From: Paenibacillus alvei DSM 29
Lineage (GTDB): Bacteria; Bacillota; Bacilli; Paenibacillales; Paenibacillaceae
Assembly (NCBI RefSeq): GCF_000293805.1
Contig: NZ_AMBZ01000004.1
Location: 207,001-271,000, forward strand
DNA: 64,000 nucleotides
Reading direction: 5' to 3'
Numbering within the stretch: the stretch's first letter is position 1; every line of letters begins with the position of its first letter. The notes beneath the pieces are model-generated. The model saw only the letters and a list, made by a program, of their open reading frames with translations. It was not told where the DNA came from and made no database searches. This document shows positions 9,146 through 17,770 of the stretch, in pieces. The translations under genes were made by a program, and so were the position numbers.

Positions 9146-10522
9146 ATGGTGGAATTCATTTTATTATGGGGGTTTTACATCCTGACGTTTTATGCGTTTC
9201 TCCCTGGCTTAATCAGCCGCCTGTTTGGATTTCGTGTCTTTCAGAAGGGACGTGCAGAACGGGAGCTGGCGTTGACGTTTGACGATGGCCCAGATCCAAT
9301 CTATACGCCGCAACTGTTAGACCTGTTGAAGAAATATAATGCCAAGGCAACATTTTTTGTTGTTGGCATACATGCAGAGCAGCATCCGGAATTGCTGAAG
9401 CGAATGCACGATGAGGGGCATCTTATCGGCATTCACAACTATGTTCATAAGTCCAACTGGCTGATGCGTCCAAAAACGGTGAAACGACAAATTCGCAAAA
9501 CGTCAGACATTATTCAATCAGTAACGGGCAAGCGTACGAATTATTATCGGCCCCCATGGGGAATCGTTAATTTGTTCGACTATGGCAACCTCGGTTACCT
9601 GCAAATTATTTTATGGTCTGTATTGTTCGGGGATTGGCGGAAGAAGCTTGGCGCCGAACGCTTATATCAACGCATGATGAAACGATGTCGGGGTGGAGAA
9701 GTGCTGCTGCTGCATGATTGCGGCTTGACGCTGGGAGCGGATCGTGAAGCACCAGCAAATATGCTTGTGGCGTTGGAACGGTTCATGGAGGAAGCAGAGA
9801 AGCGAGAACTGCGCTGTGTCCGTATCGATGAGCTTATCCGCTTGACTGATCAAGCCCGAATCGAGAACCCAAGCTGGCTTAGACGAACGGTTGTGCGTCT
9901 TTGGTTTCTCTACGAGAAAGGGTTTCACTCCGTTTTTGCTCTCAAGACAACGAACAGTGAACAACCGGTGTTCCACTTCCGTGTCCGCCCGTACCATGGC
10001 AAAGCCATCATGTTGGATGACGGGGTAGAACTGAAGCACAATGACCTTGTGTTGGAACTGCATTTTGACAATAAGTTATTGTATGATATCGGTCATCGGT
10101 CGCGGACTTCAATGCAAATTGCAATCCAGATGATACGCTCAGTCGAGCGCACATTACCTGAGCTTGCAGATTATTTGTTAAGCGATGATAATTTGCGGGC
10201 GAATGTGAAGGCGTTGTACGGAGTAAGTATGATGCATCGCGGCCCTGAGCAATTTGGGTTTACGGTGCGGGATTTACCAAGAGGCTTGTTCTCTTGGGTG
10301 ACCCGAAGATATTTACGGCTCCTTATGAGCATTATTCATCCTCAAGGACAGAATCGCTTGAAGCAGCAAGCGGAGCAGATGATTCCGAAGTTGATTATTA
10401 TGTCTACAGAAACATTGCTGTCGCGATATGGGAAAAACAGAAATTATGCATTTGATGCGAATGCTTCTGAGCGAATCGTACTCGTTGATCAGAAAGTAGA
10501 AAACGCGGCACATCCACTATAA
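9146..10522 (+). CDS. Polysaccharide deacetylase (NodB domain) with YkoP-like C-terminal domain
   Basis: 458 residues. An N-terminal membrane segment (ILLWGFYILTFYAFLPGL) is followed by a NodB deacetylase domain. Motif 1 is ALTFDDGPDP (metal Asp and catalytic Asp), motif 2 is HNYVHKS (metal histidines), motif 3 is YYRPPWG, and LLLHDCG carries the late His. After about residue 250 comes a second domain with LVLELHFDNKLLYDIG and RSRTSMQIAIQMIRSVE, resembling the YkoP family. The enzyme likely removes acetyl groups from GlcNAc in peptidoglycan or another surface glycan. ATG 9146 was chosen because GGGGAACTAGG lies just upstream; an ATG at 9107 has no ribosome site. Confidence 0.88.
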   Translation: MVEFILLWGFYILTFYAFLPGLISRLFGFRVFQKGRAERELALTFDDGPDPIYTPQLLDLLKKYNAKATFFVVGIHAEQHPELLKRMHDEGHLIGIHNYVHKSNWLMRPKTVKRQIRKTSDIIQSVTGKRTNYYRPPWGIVNLFDYGNLGYLQIILWSVLFGDWRKKLGAERLYQRMMKRCRGGEVLLLHDCGLTLGADREAPANMLVALERFMEEAEKRELRCVRIDELIRLTDQARIENPSWLRRTVVRLWFLYEKGFHSVFALKTTNSEQPVFHFRVRPYHGKAIMLDDGVELKHNDLVLELHFDNKLLYDIGHRSRTSMQIAIQMIRSVERTLPELADYLLSDDNLRANVKALYGVSMMHRGPEQFGFTVRDLPRGLFSWVTRRYLRLLMSIIHPQGQNRLKQQAEQMIPKLIIMSTETLLSRYGKNRNYAFDANASERIVLVDQKVENAAHPL

Positions 10523-10555
10523 TCAACCGATAATACCATATAATTACATTTGTTT

Positions 10556-10602
10556 AATAGCTTTAGAAAATGGTACTGACCATTTTTTAAAGCTATTTTT
10601 TT
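10556..10602 (+). terminator. Strong terminator after deacetylase gene
   Basis: AATAGCTTTA and AAAATGGT pair with ACCATTTT and TAAAGCTATT around a 4-nt loop, ending in a run of seven T. It is a textbook intrinsic terminator. Confidence 0.92.
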
Positions 10603-11030
10603 GTGTAAAGTCGTTTTGAGTATTTATGCAACTTTTATGCAAAAGAATAAAAACAGAGGAATGAACTTTCTGAGAGGACTATGTGAACAGTTATCCACTG
10701 AGAGGAAACAAAATAGTGAATTAGGAACAGATTTCCGTTTTTAGATATGAAAAAAATGATTTTTTAAGCCGAATTGCCTATCATTGATAAAAAAAGTTAT
10801 CGAACGAAAATTAAAATCTTTTAAGGTAAAGCTGACATAAGCATTTACAAATACGAAGTTATCAAGTAGTATTATGAAAAAATATTCGTTTCCTACGGAG
10901 GAATTGGTCATTCTTTCATATTTTATTGACCAATGTTCTATAAAAGAGGATATAGCCGAACATTCTATTAAATCTAGGTAATATGTATACAACTTTTATA
11001 CTATTTATAAATGCCATCTGAGAAATAAGG
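10603..11030. other. AT-rich leader region upstream of oppA
   Basis: No gene is supported in this roughly 430-base stretch. It is markedly AT-rich compared with its flanks. A possible promoter pair is TTGACC at 10926-10931 and TATAGC at 10951-10956, with a long 19-base spacer. The AT-richness would suit regulators such as CodY that control peptide uptake, but no consensus CodY box was recognised. Confidence 0.35.
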
Positions 11031-11040
11031 GGAGAATGTT

Positions 11041-12771
11041 GTGAAGAAAAGTCTTAGCACTATGATTTGCTTATTGTTGTCATTGACACTTATCCTGTCT
11101 GCTTGCGGAGGCGGAAGTTCCTCTGAGGGTGCGGACAAGTCTACTGGGCAAAATACAGAACAACCGGCTGAAGAATTGGTAACCGATGGCTTGATTAAAG
11201 CTTCGGATACATCCATGTCTCCAGAGCTTGCGAAGAACCGTAAGGACACCATGATTATCGGCATCTCAGCGCCAAGCGGAATTTTCAATCCGCTGTATGG
11301 TGAAACATCATATGATAACTTTATTAATACTTCCATATTCACCAGTATGATCGAAGTGAACAAAGACGGTACTTATAAGGAAGGCATAGCAGAGAAATGG
11401 GAAATTTCCCCGGACAATCTTGTATACACGTTCACATTGCGTGACGGCCTGAAGTTCAGTGATAATACTCCGTTGACTGCGGATGACGTAGCATTCAGCT
11501 TGACTGTATTGCACGACAAGTCTTATGACGGTCCTACCGACATTATCAAGGACGCTCATATTAAGGGCGGCAAAGAGTATAAAGAAGGAAAAGCGACATC
11601 CATCGAAGGCATTAAAGTGTTGGATCCGCGCACGATTCAAGTGACGACGACCGAAGTTAACGCTTTGGCATTTTCCGCTATCGGTTCCGTAGGCGTGCTT
11701 CCTAAAGCAATCTATGGCAAGGATTACAAACAAGGTAACCTTGGTTATATGAGAGATCTGTTCACACATCCAGTCGGCAATGGGCCGTACAAGCTTGAAA
11801 AGTTCACTCCAGGTCAAGAAGCGGTATTGGTAGCGAACGAGCTTTTCTACCAAGGCAAGCCGAAAATCAATAAATTGATTTATAAGTTCACGACATCGGA
11901 AACGAATGTCCAATTGCTGCAAGCTGGCGAAACAGATATGGATTTCATCGATGTTAACAAAGATACAATCGAGCAATTGAAAGAATTCGGGTTTGTTGAT
12001 ATTAACTTGTTCCCTACTAACGGATACGGTTTTATCGCATTCAACCATAAGCATGATCAATTTAAAGACAAGCGCGTTCGCCAAGCATTGACATACGGTT
12101 TGAACCGTAAGGAAATCGTCGATGCGGTATATCAAGGCTATGCAGACGTACTGAACGTTCCGCAATCCAAAGTATCTTGGGCGTACACGGATGATGTGAA
12201 TAAGTACGATTTCGATTTGGAAAAAGCAAAACAACTGCTGGATGAAGCAGGCTGGAAAGTCGGCGCAGACGGCATCCGTGAAAAAGACGGTAAGAAATTC
12301 AAGATTACGTTTACAGCTACAACGCCTAACCCTGTAAACGATGCAATCATTCCGCTTGCTCAAGCGAGCTACAAAGAGCTTGGCATCGAATTCGTTGCAG
12401 AGCAAATGGACTTCAATGCAGCTATAGACAAGCGTAAAAAAGGCGATTTCGACATGATGTTCTTGGCTTGGTCCTTAACTCCAGACCCACAATCCGGGGA
12501 AAATGTGTTCAAGACTGGCGGTTCCCAGAACGATGTTGGATACTCCAATCCGAAGGTTGATGAGCTGTTCACAAAAGCTGGAGCAATGGTAGACACAGAA
12601 AAGCGTAAAGAAGTCTTTAAAGAGTTGTATAAAGAGTTGAACGAAGATCTTCCATATATCTTCTTGTATCAACGTCGTGACATGTGGGCTAACAATGCTC
12701 GTTTGCAAGGCTTCGATATGTCGCCTTACCGTAACTTCACGTACAGCTTGCCACAATTGCAAATTCAATAG
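11041..12771 (+). CDS. oppA: Oligopeptide ABC transporter substrate-binding lipoprotein
   Basis: 576 residues. A lipoprotein signal peptide ends in the lipobox LSAC (Cys about residue 22), followed by a Gly/Ser linker and a family-5 solute-binding domain. Visible family features are the domain start MIIGISAPSGIFNPLYGE, FTLRDGLKFSDNTPLTADDVAFSL and KRVRQALTYGLNRKEIVDAVY. It captures extracellular peptides for the OppBCDF permease downstream. The start is GTG with AAGGGGAG upstream. A stem-loop separates it from oppB, a usual arrangement giving the receptor a higher mRNA level. Confidence 0.95.
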   Translation: MKKSLSTMICLLLSLTLILSACGGGSSSEGADKSTGQNTEQPAEELVTDGLIKASDTSMSPELAKNRKDTMIIGISAPSGIFNPLYGETSYDNFINTSIFTSMIEVNKDGTYKEGIAEKWEISPDNLVYTFTLRDGLKFSDNTPLTADDVAFSLTVLHDKSYDGPTDIIKDAHIKGGKEYKEGKATSIEGIKVLDPRTIQVTTTEVNALAFSAIGSVGVLPKAIYGKDYKQGNLGYMRDLFTHPVGNGPYKLEKFTPGQEAVLVANELFYQGKPKINKLIYKFTTSETNVQLLQAGETDMDFIDVNKDTIEQLKEFGFVDINLFPTNGYGFIAFNHKHDQFKDKRVRQALTYGLNRKEIVDAVYQGYADVLNVPQSKVSWAYTDDVNKYDFDLEKAKQLLDEAGWKVGADGIREKDGKKFKITFTATTPNPVNDAIIPLAQASYKELGIEFVAEQMDFNAAIDKRKKGDFDMMFLAWSLTPDPQSGENVFKTGGSQNDVGYSNPKVDELFTKAGAMVDTEKRKEVFKELYKELNEDLPYIFLYQRRDMWANNARLQGFDMSPYRNFTYSLPQLQIQ

Positions 12772-12799
12772 CCGCAAGGCATATGAATAGTGCCTGCAA

Positions 12800-12825
12800 A
12801 ATGCTCAGCCTTCGGGCTGGGCATT
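12800..12825 (+). terminator. oppA-oppB intercistronic stem-loop
   Basis: An 11-bp stem (AATGCTCAGCC / GGCTGGGCATT, one G-U pair) closes a stable TTCG tetraloop. No T-run follows, so it probably protects the oppA mRNA or attenuates read-through into oppB rather than fully stopping transcription. Confidence 0.7.
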
Positions 12826-12855
12826 TAGGCTTATATAAAGCTAGGAGGAATAATT

Positions 12856-13812
12856 ATGAAGCAATACGCCATCCGGCGGCTGTTACAATTGGTTCCTACG
12901 ATAATAGGGGTATCCGTTATCCTGTTCGCCGTATTTGCATTGGCACCGGGTAACTTTATCGATTCGAACCCGACGATTTCCAAAGAACGCGCTGCTGAAC
13001 TTAAAGCGATTCACGGTTTGGACAAGCCGCTAACAGAACGTTACTTCACTTGGGCTAGCAATACACTCAAGGGAGACCTGGGGATGTCGATACAGCATAA
13101 GCAACCGGTTACAACTGTACTCAATCGCTATATGTGGAATTCCTTTATGATTGCTGCAATCGTATTAGTTCTATCATGGGCAATTGCAATTTTAGTCGGT
13201 GTATTTTCTGCTATCAGGCAATATTCCTTTTTTGATGGAGTAGTTACGTTTCTCGTTTTTGCTTTAATGTCATTGCCATCATTCTTTGTTGGCTTATATG
13301 CAATAAAAGCGTTAGCTGTCGACTTCAAAATATTCCCTGTAGGCGGAATGTACACCTCCGGAAGCAATGCAACCGGATTGGCGCAATTCTGGGATTTGAT
13401 TCATCACTTAATGCTGCCAGTTATCGTATTGACTGCACTGAGTGTAGGCTCACTTACTCGTTATTTCCGTACGAGCATGCTGGAAGTTATTCGTCAGGAT
13501 TACATCCGAACTGCACGTGCGAAAGGCTTGAAAGAAAGAACGGTTATTTTCAAACACGCGCTTCGCAACGCAATGCTGCCTGCAATTACGTTGTTGGGCA
13601 TCGAGCTTCCGGGATTGTTCGGTGGCGCAATGATTACAGAGAAAATCTTCAACTGGCCGGGTATCGGCCGTATTAACTTGGAAGCAATCACGTCGCGTGA
13701 CTACTTCCTGTTGATGGGCTTCACAATGTTCTTGGCATTGCTCACTGTGCTCGGTAACTTCTTAGCTGACGTGCTGTACCGCGTGGCCGATCCACGTGTA
13801 CGCATGAAATAG
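12856..13812 (+). CDS. oppB: Oligopeptide ABC transporter permease OppB
   Basis: 318 residues with six predicted membrane helices. The N-terminus MKQYAIRRLLQLVPTIIGVS and the cytoplasmic coupling (EAA) loop YIRTARAKGLKERTVIFKHA identify the OppB/DppB family. It forms half of the membrane channel with OppC. A strong AGGAGG precedes the ATG. It lies 16 bases before oppC. Confidence 0.95.
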   Translation: MKQYAIRRLLQLVPTIIGVSVILFAVFALAPGNFIDSNPTISKERAAELKAIHGLDKPLTERYFTWASNTLKGDLGMSIQHKQPVTTVLNRYMWNSFMIAAIVLVLSWAIAILVGVFSAIRQYSFFDGVVTFLVFALMSLPSFFVGLYAIKALAVDFKIFPVGGMYTSGSNATGLAQFWDLIHHLMLPVIVLTALSVGSLTRYFRTSMLEVIRQDYIRTARAKGLKERTVIFKHALRNAMLPAITLLGIELPGLFGGAMITEKIFNWPGIGRINLEAITSRDYFLLMGFTMFLALLTVLGNFLADVLYRVADPRVRMK

Positions 13813-13828
13813 AAAGGGGAAAAAGCTC

Positions 13829-14749
13829 GTGTCTCAAACTGCTACTAACTCTGCAGCTGCAACAGCTGCTTCGAAGACGAAGCCTGCTTCCCCGTGGAGG
13901 TTGGCATTTAAGCAACTTAGCAAAAACAAATTCGCAATGGGCGGACTTGTCGTTGTACTATTGATGTTCGTCATTTGCTTTATTGGTCCGCTGTTCTCGC
14001 CATATACATTGGATACGATGGGCCCGATGAAAAATAAAGGCCCTTCCGCTACACACTGGCTTGGTACGGACAACCTGGGTCGCGACATCCTGCTGCGGGT
14101 AATGCTCGCAGGACGCGTATCCTTGATCGTCGGTCTCGTTGCTATGATTATCTCTGTCACAATCGGTAGTACGCTTGGCGCACTTGCAGGTTACTATCGC
14201 GGATGGGTTGATTCCATCATCATGCGTCTAGCGGATATTATGATGTCGATTCCGAGCTTGCCGCTTCTCATTATTCTTGGCGCGGTACTTTCGGATATGA
14301 AGGTTCCACCGGACAAGCGGATTTTTGTCGTTATGTTCTTGCTCGGATTCATGAGCTGGCCGAGCTTGTCCCGTCTCGTGCGCGGACAGATCTTGATGCT
14401 TCGTGAGCAAGAGTTCATGCAAGCGGCAGAAGTGCTCGGTCTGCGTGACCGCCGCAAAATCTTCCGCCACTTGCTGCCGAACACAATTCCGATCATTATT
14501 GTCGTAGCTACATTGACAGTTGCGGGTGCTATTTTGCAAGAGTCGGTATTGAGTTACTTGGGTCTAGGGGTAGTACCGCCGACACCATCATGGGGGAACA
14601 TGATTACAGCGGCGAACAACTTGATTGATTTCCAGAAGCGTCCATGGTTGTGGATTCCGCCGGGCGTATGTATTTTCTTGACAGTAATTTCGATTAACAT
14701 CATTGGTGACGGCTTGCGAGACGTCCTCGATCCGAAAATGAAGAGGTAG
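13829..14749 (+). CDS. oppC: Oligopeptide ABC transporter permease OppC
   Basis: 306 residues, GTG start after AAAGGGG. A hydrophilic Ala/Thr-rich N-terminus leads to the OppC-N segment (AFKQLSKNKFAMGGLVVVLL) and HWLGTDNLGRDILLRVMLAG, a hallmark of OppC/DppC. The EAA loop is EFMQAAEVLGLRDRRKIFRH. It pairs with OppB in the membrane. The gene ends 9 bases before oppD. Confidence 0.95.
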   Translation: MSQTATNSAAATAASKTKPASPWRLAFKQLSKNKFAMGGLVVVLLMFVICFIGPLFSPYTLDTMGPMKNKGPSATHWLGTDNLGRDILLRVMLAGRVSLIVGLVAMIISVTIGSTLGALAGYYRGWVDSIIMRLADIMMSIPSLPLLIILGAVLSDMKVPPDKRIFVVMFLLGFMSWPSLSRLVRGQILMLREQEFMQAAEVLGLRDRRKIFRHLLPNTIPIIIVVATLTVAGAILQESVLSYLGLGVVPPTPSWGNMITAANNLIDFQKRPWLWIPPGVCIFLTVISINIIGDGLRDVLDPKMKR

Positions 14750-14758
14750 GGATACGTT

Positions 14759-15742
14759 ATGTCAAATAACTTGATCGAATTTCGCAATTTGCGGACGAAT
14801 TTCTATACTAGCAGTGGCGTCGTAAGAGCGGTCAATGATGTCAGCTTCTCGATTAAAGAAGGAGAAACGCTGTGTGTTGTTGGTGAATCCGGATGCGGAA
14901 AAAGCGTAACAGCGATGTCTCTTATGCGTCTTGTCTCTCCTCCAGGTAAAGTGGAGGGCGGTCAGATCTTATATAATGGCAAAGACTTGCTTGGCTTGAA
15001 GGAACGTGAAATGCGTCAGATCCGCGGTAATGAAATCGCGATGATCTTCCAGGAGCCGATGACGTCCCTGAACCCGGTATTTACGATCGGGGAACAGCTG
15101 ACAGAACCTATCCTGTTGCATAAAGGCGTTACGAAGAAGGAAGCTAAAAAGCGCGCGATCGAGCTGATCGAACTGGTCGGCATTCCACGCGCGGCACAAA
15201 TCTTCGATGCATATCCGCATGAGCTTAGCGGCGGTATGCGTCAACGGATCATGATCGCGATTGCGCTTAGCTGTGATCCGAAGCTTCTCATTGCGGATGA
15301 GCCGACAACCGCGCTCGACGTAACGATTCAAGCACAGATCTTGGACTTGATGCGCAACATTAAGAAGGAATTCAACACTGCGATCATGATGATTACGCAT
15401 GACCTTGGTGTCGTAGCGGAAATGGCAGACCATGTTGTCGTTATGTATGCAGGTAAAGTGATTGAAGAAGCTCCTGTGCTGGAGCTCTTCAAAAATCCAA
15501 AGCACCCGTATACGCAAGGTCTCTTGAAGGCGAAACCAGTCATCAATGAGCGTATGGAGCGTTTATATACGATTCCAGGACAGGTTCCGAACCCTGTAGA
15601 GCTTGGAGAGAATTGTTACTTCAATGATCGTTGCGAGCATTGTATGTCCATTTGTACGGATAAGCAGCCTCAGCTTAAAGTATATGACAACAAACATAAG
15701 GCAGCATGCTGGCTGTATGAAAAGGGAGGGGACGTACAATGA
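14759..15742 (+). CDS. oppD: Oligopeptide ABC transporter ATPase OppD
   Basis: 327 residues. Walker A is GESGCGKS (about residue 41), the ABC signature is LSGGMRQR, and Walker B is LLIADEPTTALD. The C-terminal oligopeptide-transporter extension contains four cysteines (CYFNDRCEHCMSIC and a later C), a pattern reported in some DppD/OppD proteins to hold an iron-sulfur cluster. It powers peptide import together with OppF. The stop overlaps the oppF start (ATGA). Confidence 0.95.
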   Translation: MSNNLIEFRNLRTNFYTSSGVVRAVNDVSFSIKEGETLCVVGESGCGKSVTAMSLMRLVSPPGKVEGGQILYNGKDLLGLKEREMRQIRGNEIAMIFQEPMTSLNPVFTIGEQLTEPILLHKGVTKKEAKKRAIELIELVGIPRAAQIFDAYPHELSGGMRQRIMIAIALSCDPKLLIADEPTTALDVTIQAQILDLMRNIKKEFNTAIMMITHDLGVVAEMADHVVVMYAGKVIEEAPVLELFKNPKHPYTQGLLKAKPVINERMERLYTIPGQVPNPVELGENCYFNDRCEHCMSICTDKQPQLKVYDNKHKAACWLYEKGGDVQ

Positions 15743-16707
15743 GTCAACAACCGTTGTTGCAAGTAGACAATTTGAAAAAATACTTCCCCATCCAAGGCGG
15801 CATTTTTTCAAAAACGGTAGGCCATGTTCGTGCGGTTGACGGCGTGTCCTTTAACTTGAATAAAGGAGAAGCGCTTGGTCTTGTAGGAGAATCCGGTTGC
15901 GGGAAATCAACTACGGGACGTACCATCCTTCGTTTGCTCGATAAGACCGAAGGACAAGTATTGTTCAACGGTGTAGAAATTCATGATCTGTCAAAAAAGG
16001 ATCTGCGCAATATGCGTCCTAAGATGCAGCTTGTGTTCCAAGATCCATACAGCTCTTTGAACCCGCGCATTAAGATTGGCGATGCAATCGGCGAAGCCTT
16101 GATTGACCACGGCATTTCTTCGAAGAGCGAAGTGCGTGATCGGGTTAAAGAGATTTTGACGATTTGCGGTTTGGCTCCGTATCATATCGATCGCTATCCG
16201 CACGAATTCTCTGGTGGACAACGCCAGCGTATCGGGATTGCGCGCGCTTTGGTGCTGAACCCTGAATTTATTGTAGCTGACGAGCCGGTATCGGCGCTCG
16301 ACGTATCGATTCAAGCACAGATTATCAACTTGCTGAGTGATTTGCAGGAGCAGAAGAACCTGACGTACTTGTTCATCTCTCACGACTTGTCAGTCGTAGA
16401 GCACTTGTGCAACCGGATCGGGGTTATGTACTTGGGGTCGCTCGTTGAGATGGCTCCTCGTGATGAGCTGTTCCGCAATCCGCTTCATCCATATACGAAG
16501 GCGCTGTTGTCTGCAGTTCCTGTACCGGATCCAACACGCAAGCCTGAGCGGATCGTGTTGCAAGGGGATATTCCAAGCCCGGCAAACCCTCCATCTGGCT
16601 GTAAGTTCCATACACGCTGTCCGTTCGCGACAGATATTTGCAAGCAGGCGGTGCCGGAGTACCGTGATATGGGCGGCGGACATCACGTTGCCTGCCACTT
16701 GGTCTAA
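15739..16707 (+). CDS. oppF: Oligopeptide ABC transporter ATPase OppF
   Basis: 322 residues. Walker A is GESGCGKST, the signature is FSGGQRQRIGIA, and Walker B is FIVADEPVSALD. The N-terminal YFPIQGGIFSKTVGHVRAVD insertion is characteristic of OppF/DppF. A C-terminal cysteine set (CKFHTRCPFATDIC, then ACHLV) parallels that of OppD. It is the last gene of the operon; a strong terminator follows. Confidence 0.95.
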   Translation: MSQQPLLQVDNLKKYFPIQGGIFSKTVGHVRAVDGVSFNLNKGEALGLVGESGCGKSTTGRTILRLLDKTEGQVLFNGVEIHDLSKKDLRNMRPKMQLVFQDPYSSLNPRIKIGDAIGEALIDHGISSKSEVRDRVKEILTICGLAPYHIDRYPHEFSGGQRQRIGIARALVLNPEFIVADEPVSALDVSIQAQIINLLSDLQEQKNLTYLFISHDLSVVEHLCNRIGVMYLGSLVEMAPRDELFRNPLHPYTKALLSAVPVPDPTRKPERIVLQGDIPSPANPPSGCKFHTRCPFATDICKQAVPEYRDMGGGHHVACHLV

Positions 16708-16728
16708 TTTGAATCTTATGCGTAATTT

Positions 16729-16763
16729 ACAGGCTGTCTCATTAAGATGAGGCAGCCTGTTTT
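16729..16763 (+). terminator. Terminator of opp operon
   Basis: ACAGGCTG and CTCAT pair with ATGAG and CAGCCTGT around a 4-nt TAAG loop, followed by TTTTG. It ends oppABCDF. Confidence 0.9.
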
Positions 16764-16885
16764 GCGTGCGCTGATTAAGAAGGACTGAATGGTTTAGAAG
16801 AAGCTCCTTCTATTATCAATATGACATAGGATGACATAATTAGGGTCTATAATGAGGGAAAGCTTAATGAAAGGAGTGGCCGTTT

Positions 16886-17436
16886 ATGGAACGAAGAATT
16901 ATTTTAGATTTAGCAGTTACGGCAGATGGTTATATTGAAGGGAAAAATGGGGAAGTTGATTGGTGCATTATGGACTCTGAGATGGGTTTTTCTCATTTCC
17001 TAAATCAAATTGATACAATTTTGTATGGAAGAAAAAGCTATGATTTATGGGGACAATTCACCCCAGGAAGTGAAAATACGGAAACAGAAAAAGAAATGTG
17101 GAAATTAGTCCATAGTAAAAAAAATATGTGTTTTCACAAACTCAGCAAGGAGCTGATAATAAAGTAATATTCATAAATGATAATATTCATGAAGAAGTAA
17201 ATAAATTAAAGAATAAACCTGGTAAGGACATCTGGCTGTATGGTGGAGCAAGTCTTATTACAACTTTTATCAATTTAGGGCTTGTGGATGAATTTAGATT
17301 ATCTGTCCACCCTGTTATTTTAGGAGAAGGAAAACCGTTGTTTATTGATATAAAACAGAGGTTAAATTTGAATATGGTTCATACAAGAACATTTACCTCC
17401 GGCGTTGTGCAGTTAATCTACAGGATGCAGCGATAG
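16886..17436 (+). pseudogene. Dihydrofolate reductase family protein (YyaP/RibD C-terminal type), frameshifted
   Basis: Two frames make one 183-residue protein of the RibD-C/DHFR-like family. The first half starts RRIILDLAVTADGYIEG and contains TILYGRKSYDLWG; the second contains KDIWLYGGASLITTFINLG, VHPVILGEGKPLF and ends GVVQLIY. The frame changes at the A8 run 17117-17124, where one extra A gives SKKKYVFSQTQQG and joins the halves. The gene is much richer in A/T than its flanks and resembles Bacillus cereus-group homologues as I remember them, which suggests horizontal origin. AAAGGAG lies 9 bases before ATG. Substrate unknown; true folate reduction is not implied. Confidence 0.85.
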
Positions 17437-17604
17437 TCTAAGATTCTATTTTTCAAGTTATGGTCTTACGCTGGTTGGTTTTTGTTATTTTCACTAAATA
17501 GCCCACTCCATTCAGTAGCAGATGAACTGTAGAAACTGTTACGGTTACATAAGGATGGAGTGCTATCGAAAGAGGAATTGATGCACCAAAAGCGAAGTTG
17601 TTAG
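17437..17604 (+). pseudogene. SHOCT-domain protein remnant
   Basis: Directly after the DHFR-like stop, the same frame reads a possible membrane segment (WSYAGWFLLFSL) and then VADEL, a TAG stop at 17530-17532, and KLLRLHKDGVLSKEEL through MHQKRSC before TAG 17602-17604. The second part matches the C-terminal SHOCT motif (ADEL-KL--L---G-LS-EE----K). No start codon or upstream body is present, so this is the tail of a decayed gene. The in-frame stop is a substitution, unlike the homopolymer indels elsewhere. Confidence 0.6.
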
Positions 17605-17613
17605 TATAACACC

Positions 17614-17650
17614 AAAGGGAACCTCGGAAACCTAAGGTTTTTCCCTTTAC
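17614..17650 (+). terminator. Hairpin after SHOCT remnant
   Basis: AAAGGGAACCT pairs with AGGTT--TCCCTTT (two extra T bulged) around a 10-nt loop. It probably terminated the decayed gene and now insulates fbp. The remaining bases up to 17757 show no further recognised element. Confidence 0.6.
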
Positions 17651-17770
17651 TGTTTAGACTAAGTTTGAAGGTACGCGGCTAGCCCCAATTAAAAAACCTC
17701 TTAAAAGGCCATAGGGCTTCTAAGTACACCCGGCAAGATATCACCGTTTCCTTGAAGGAGGACTACTGTT

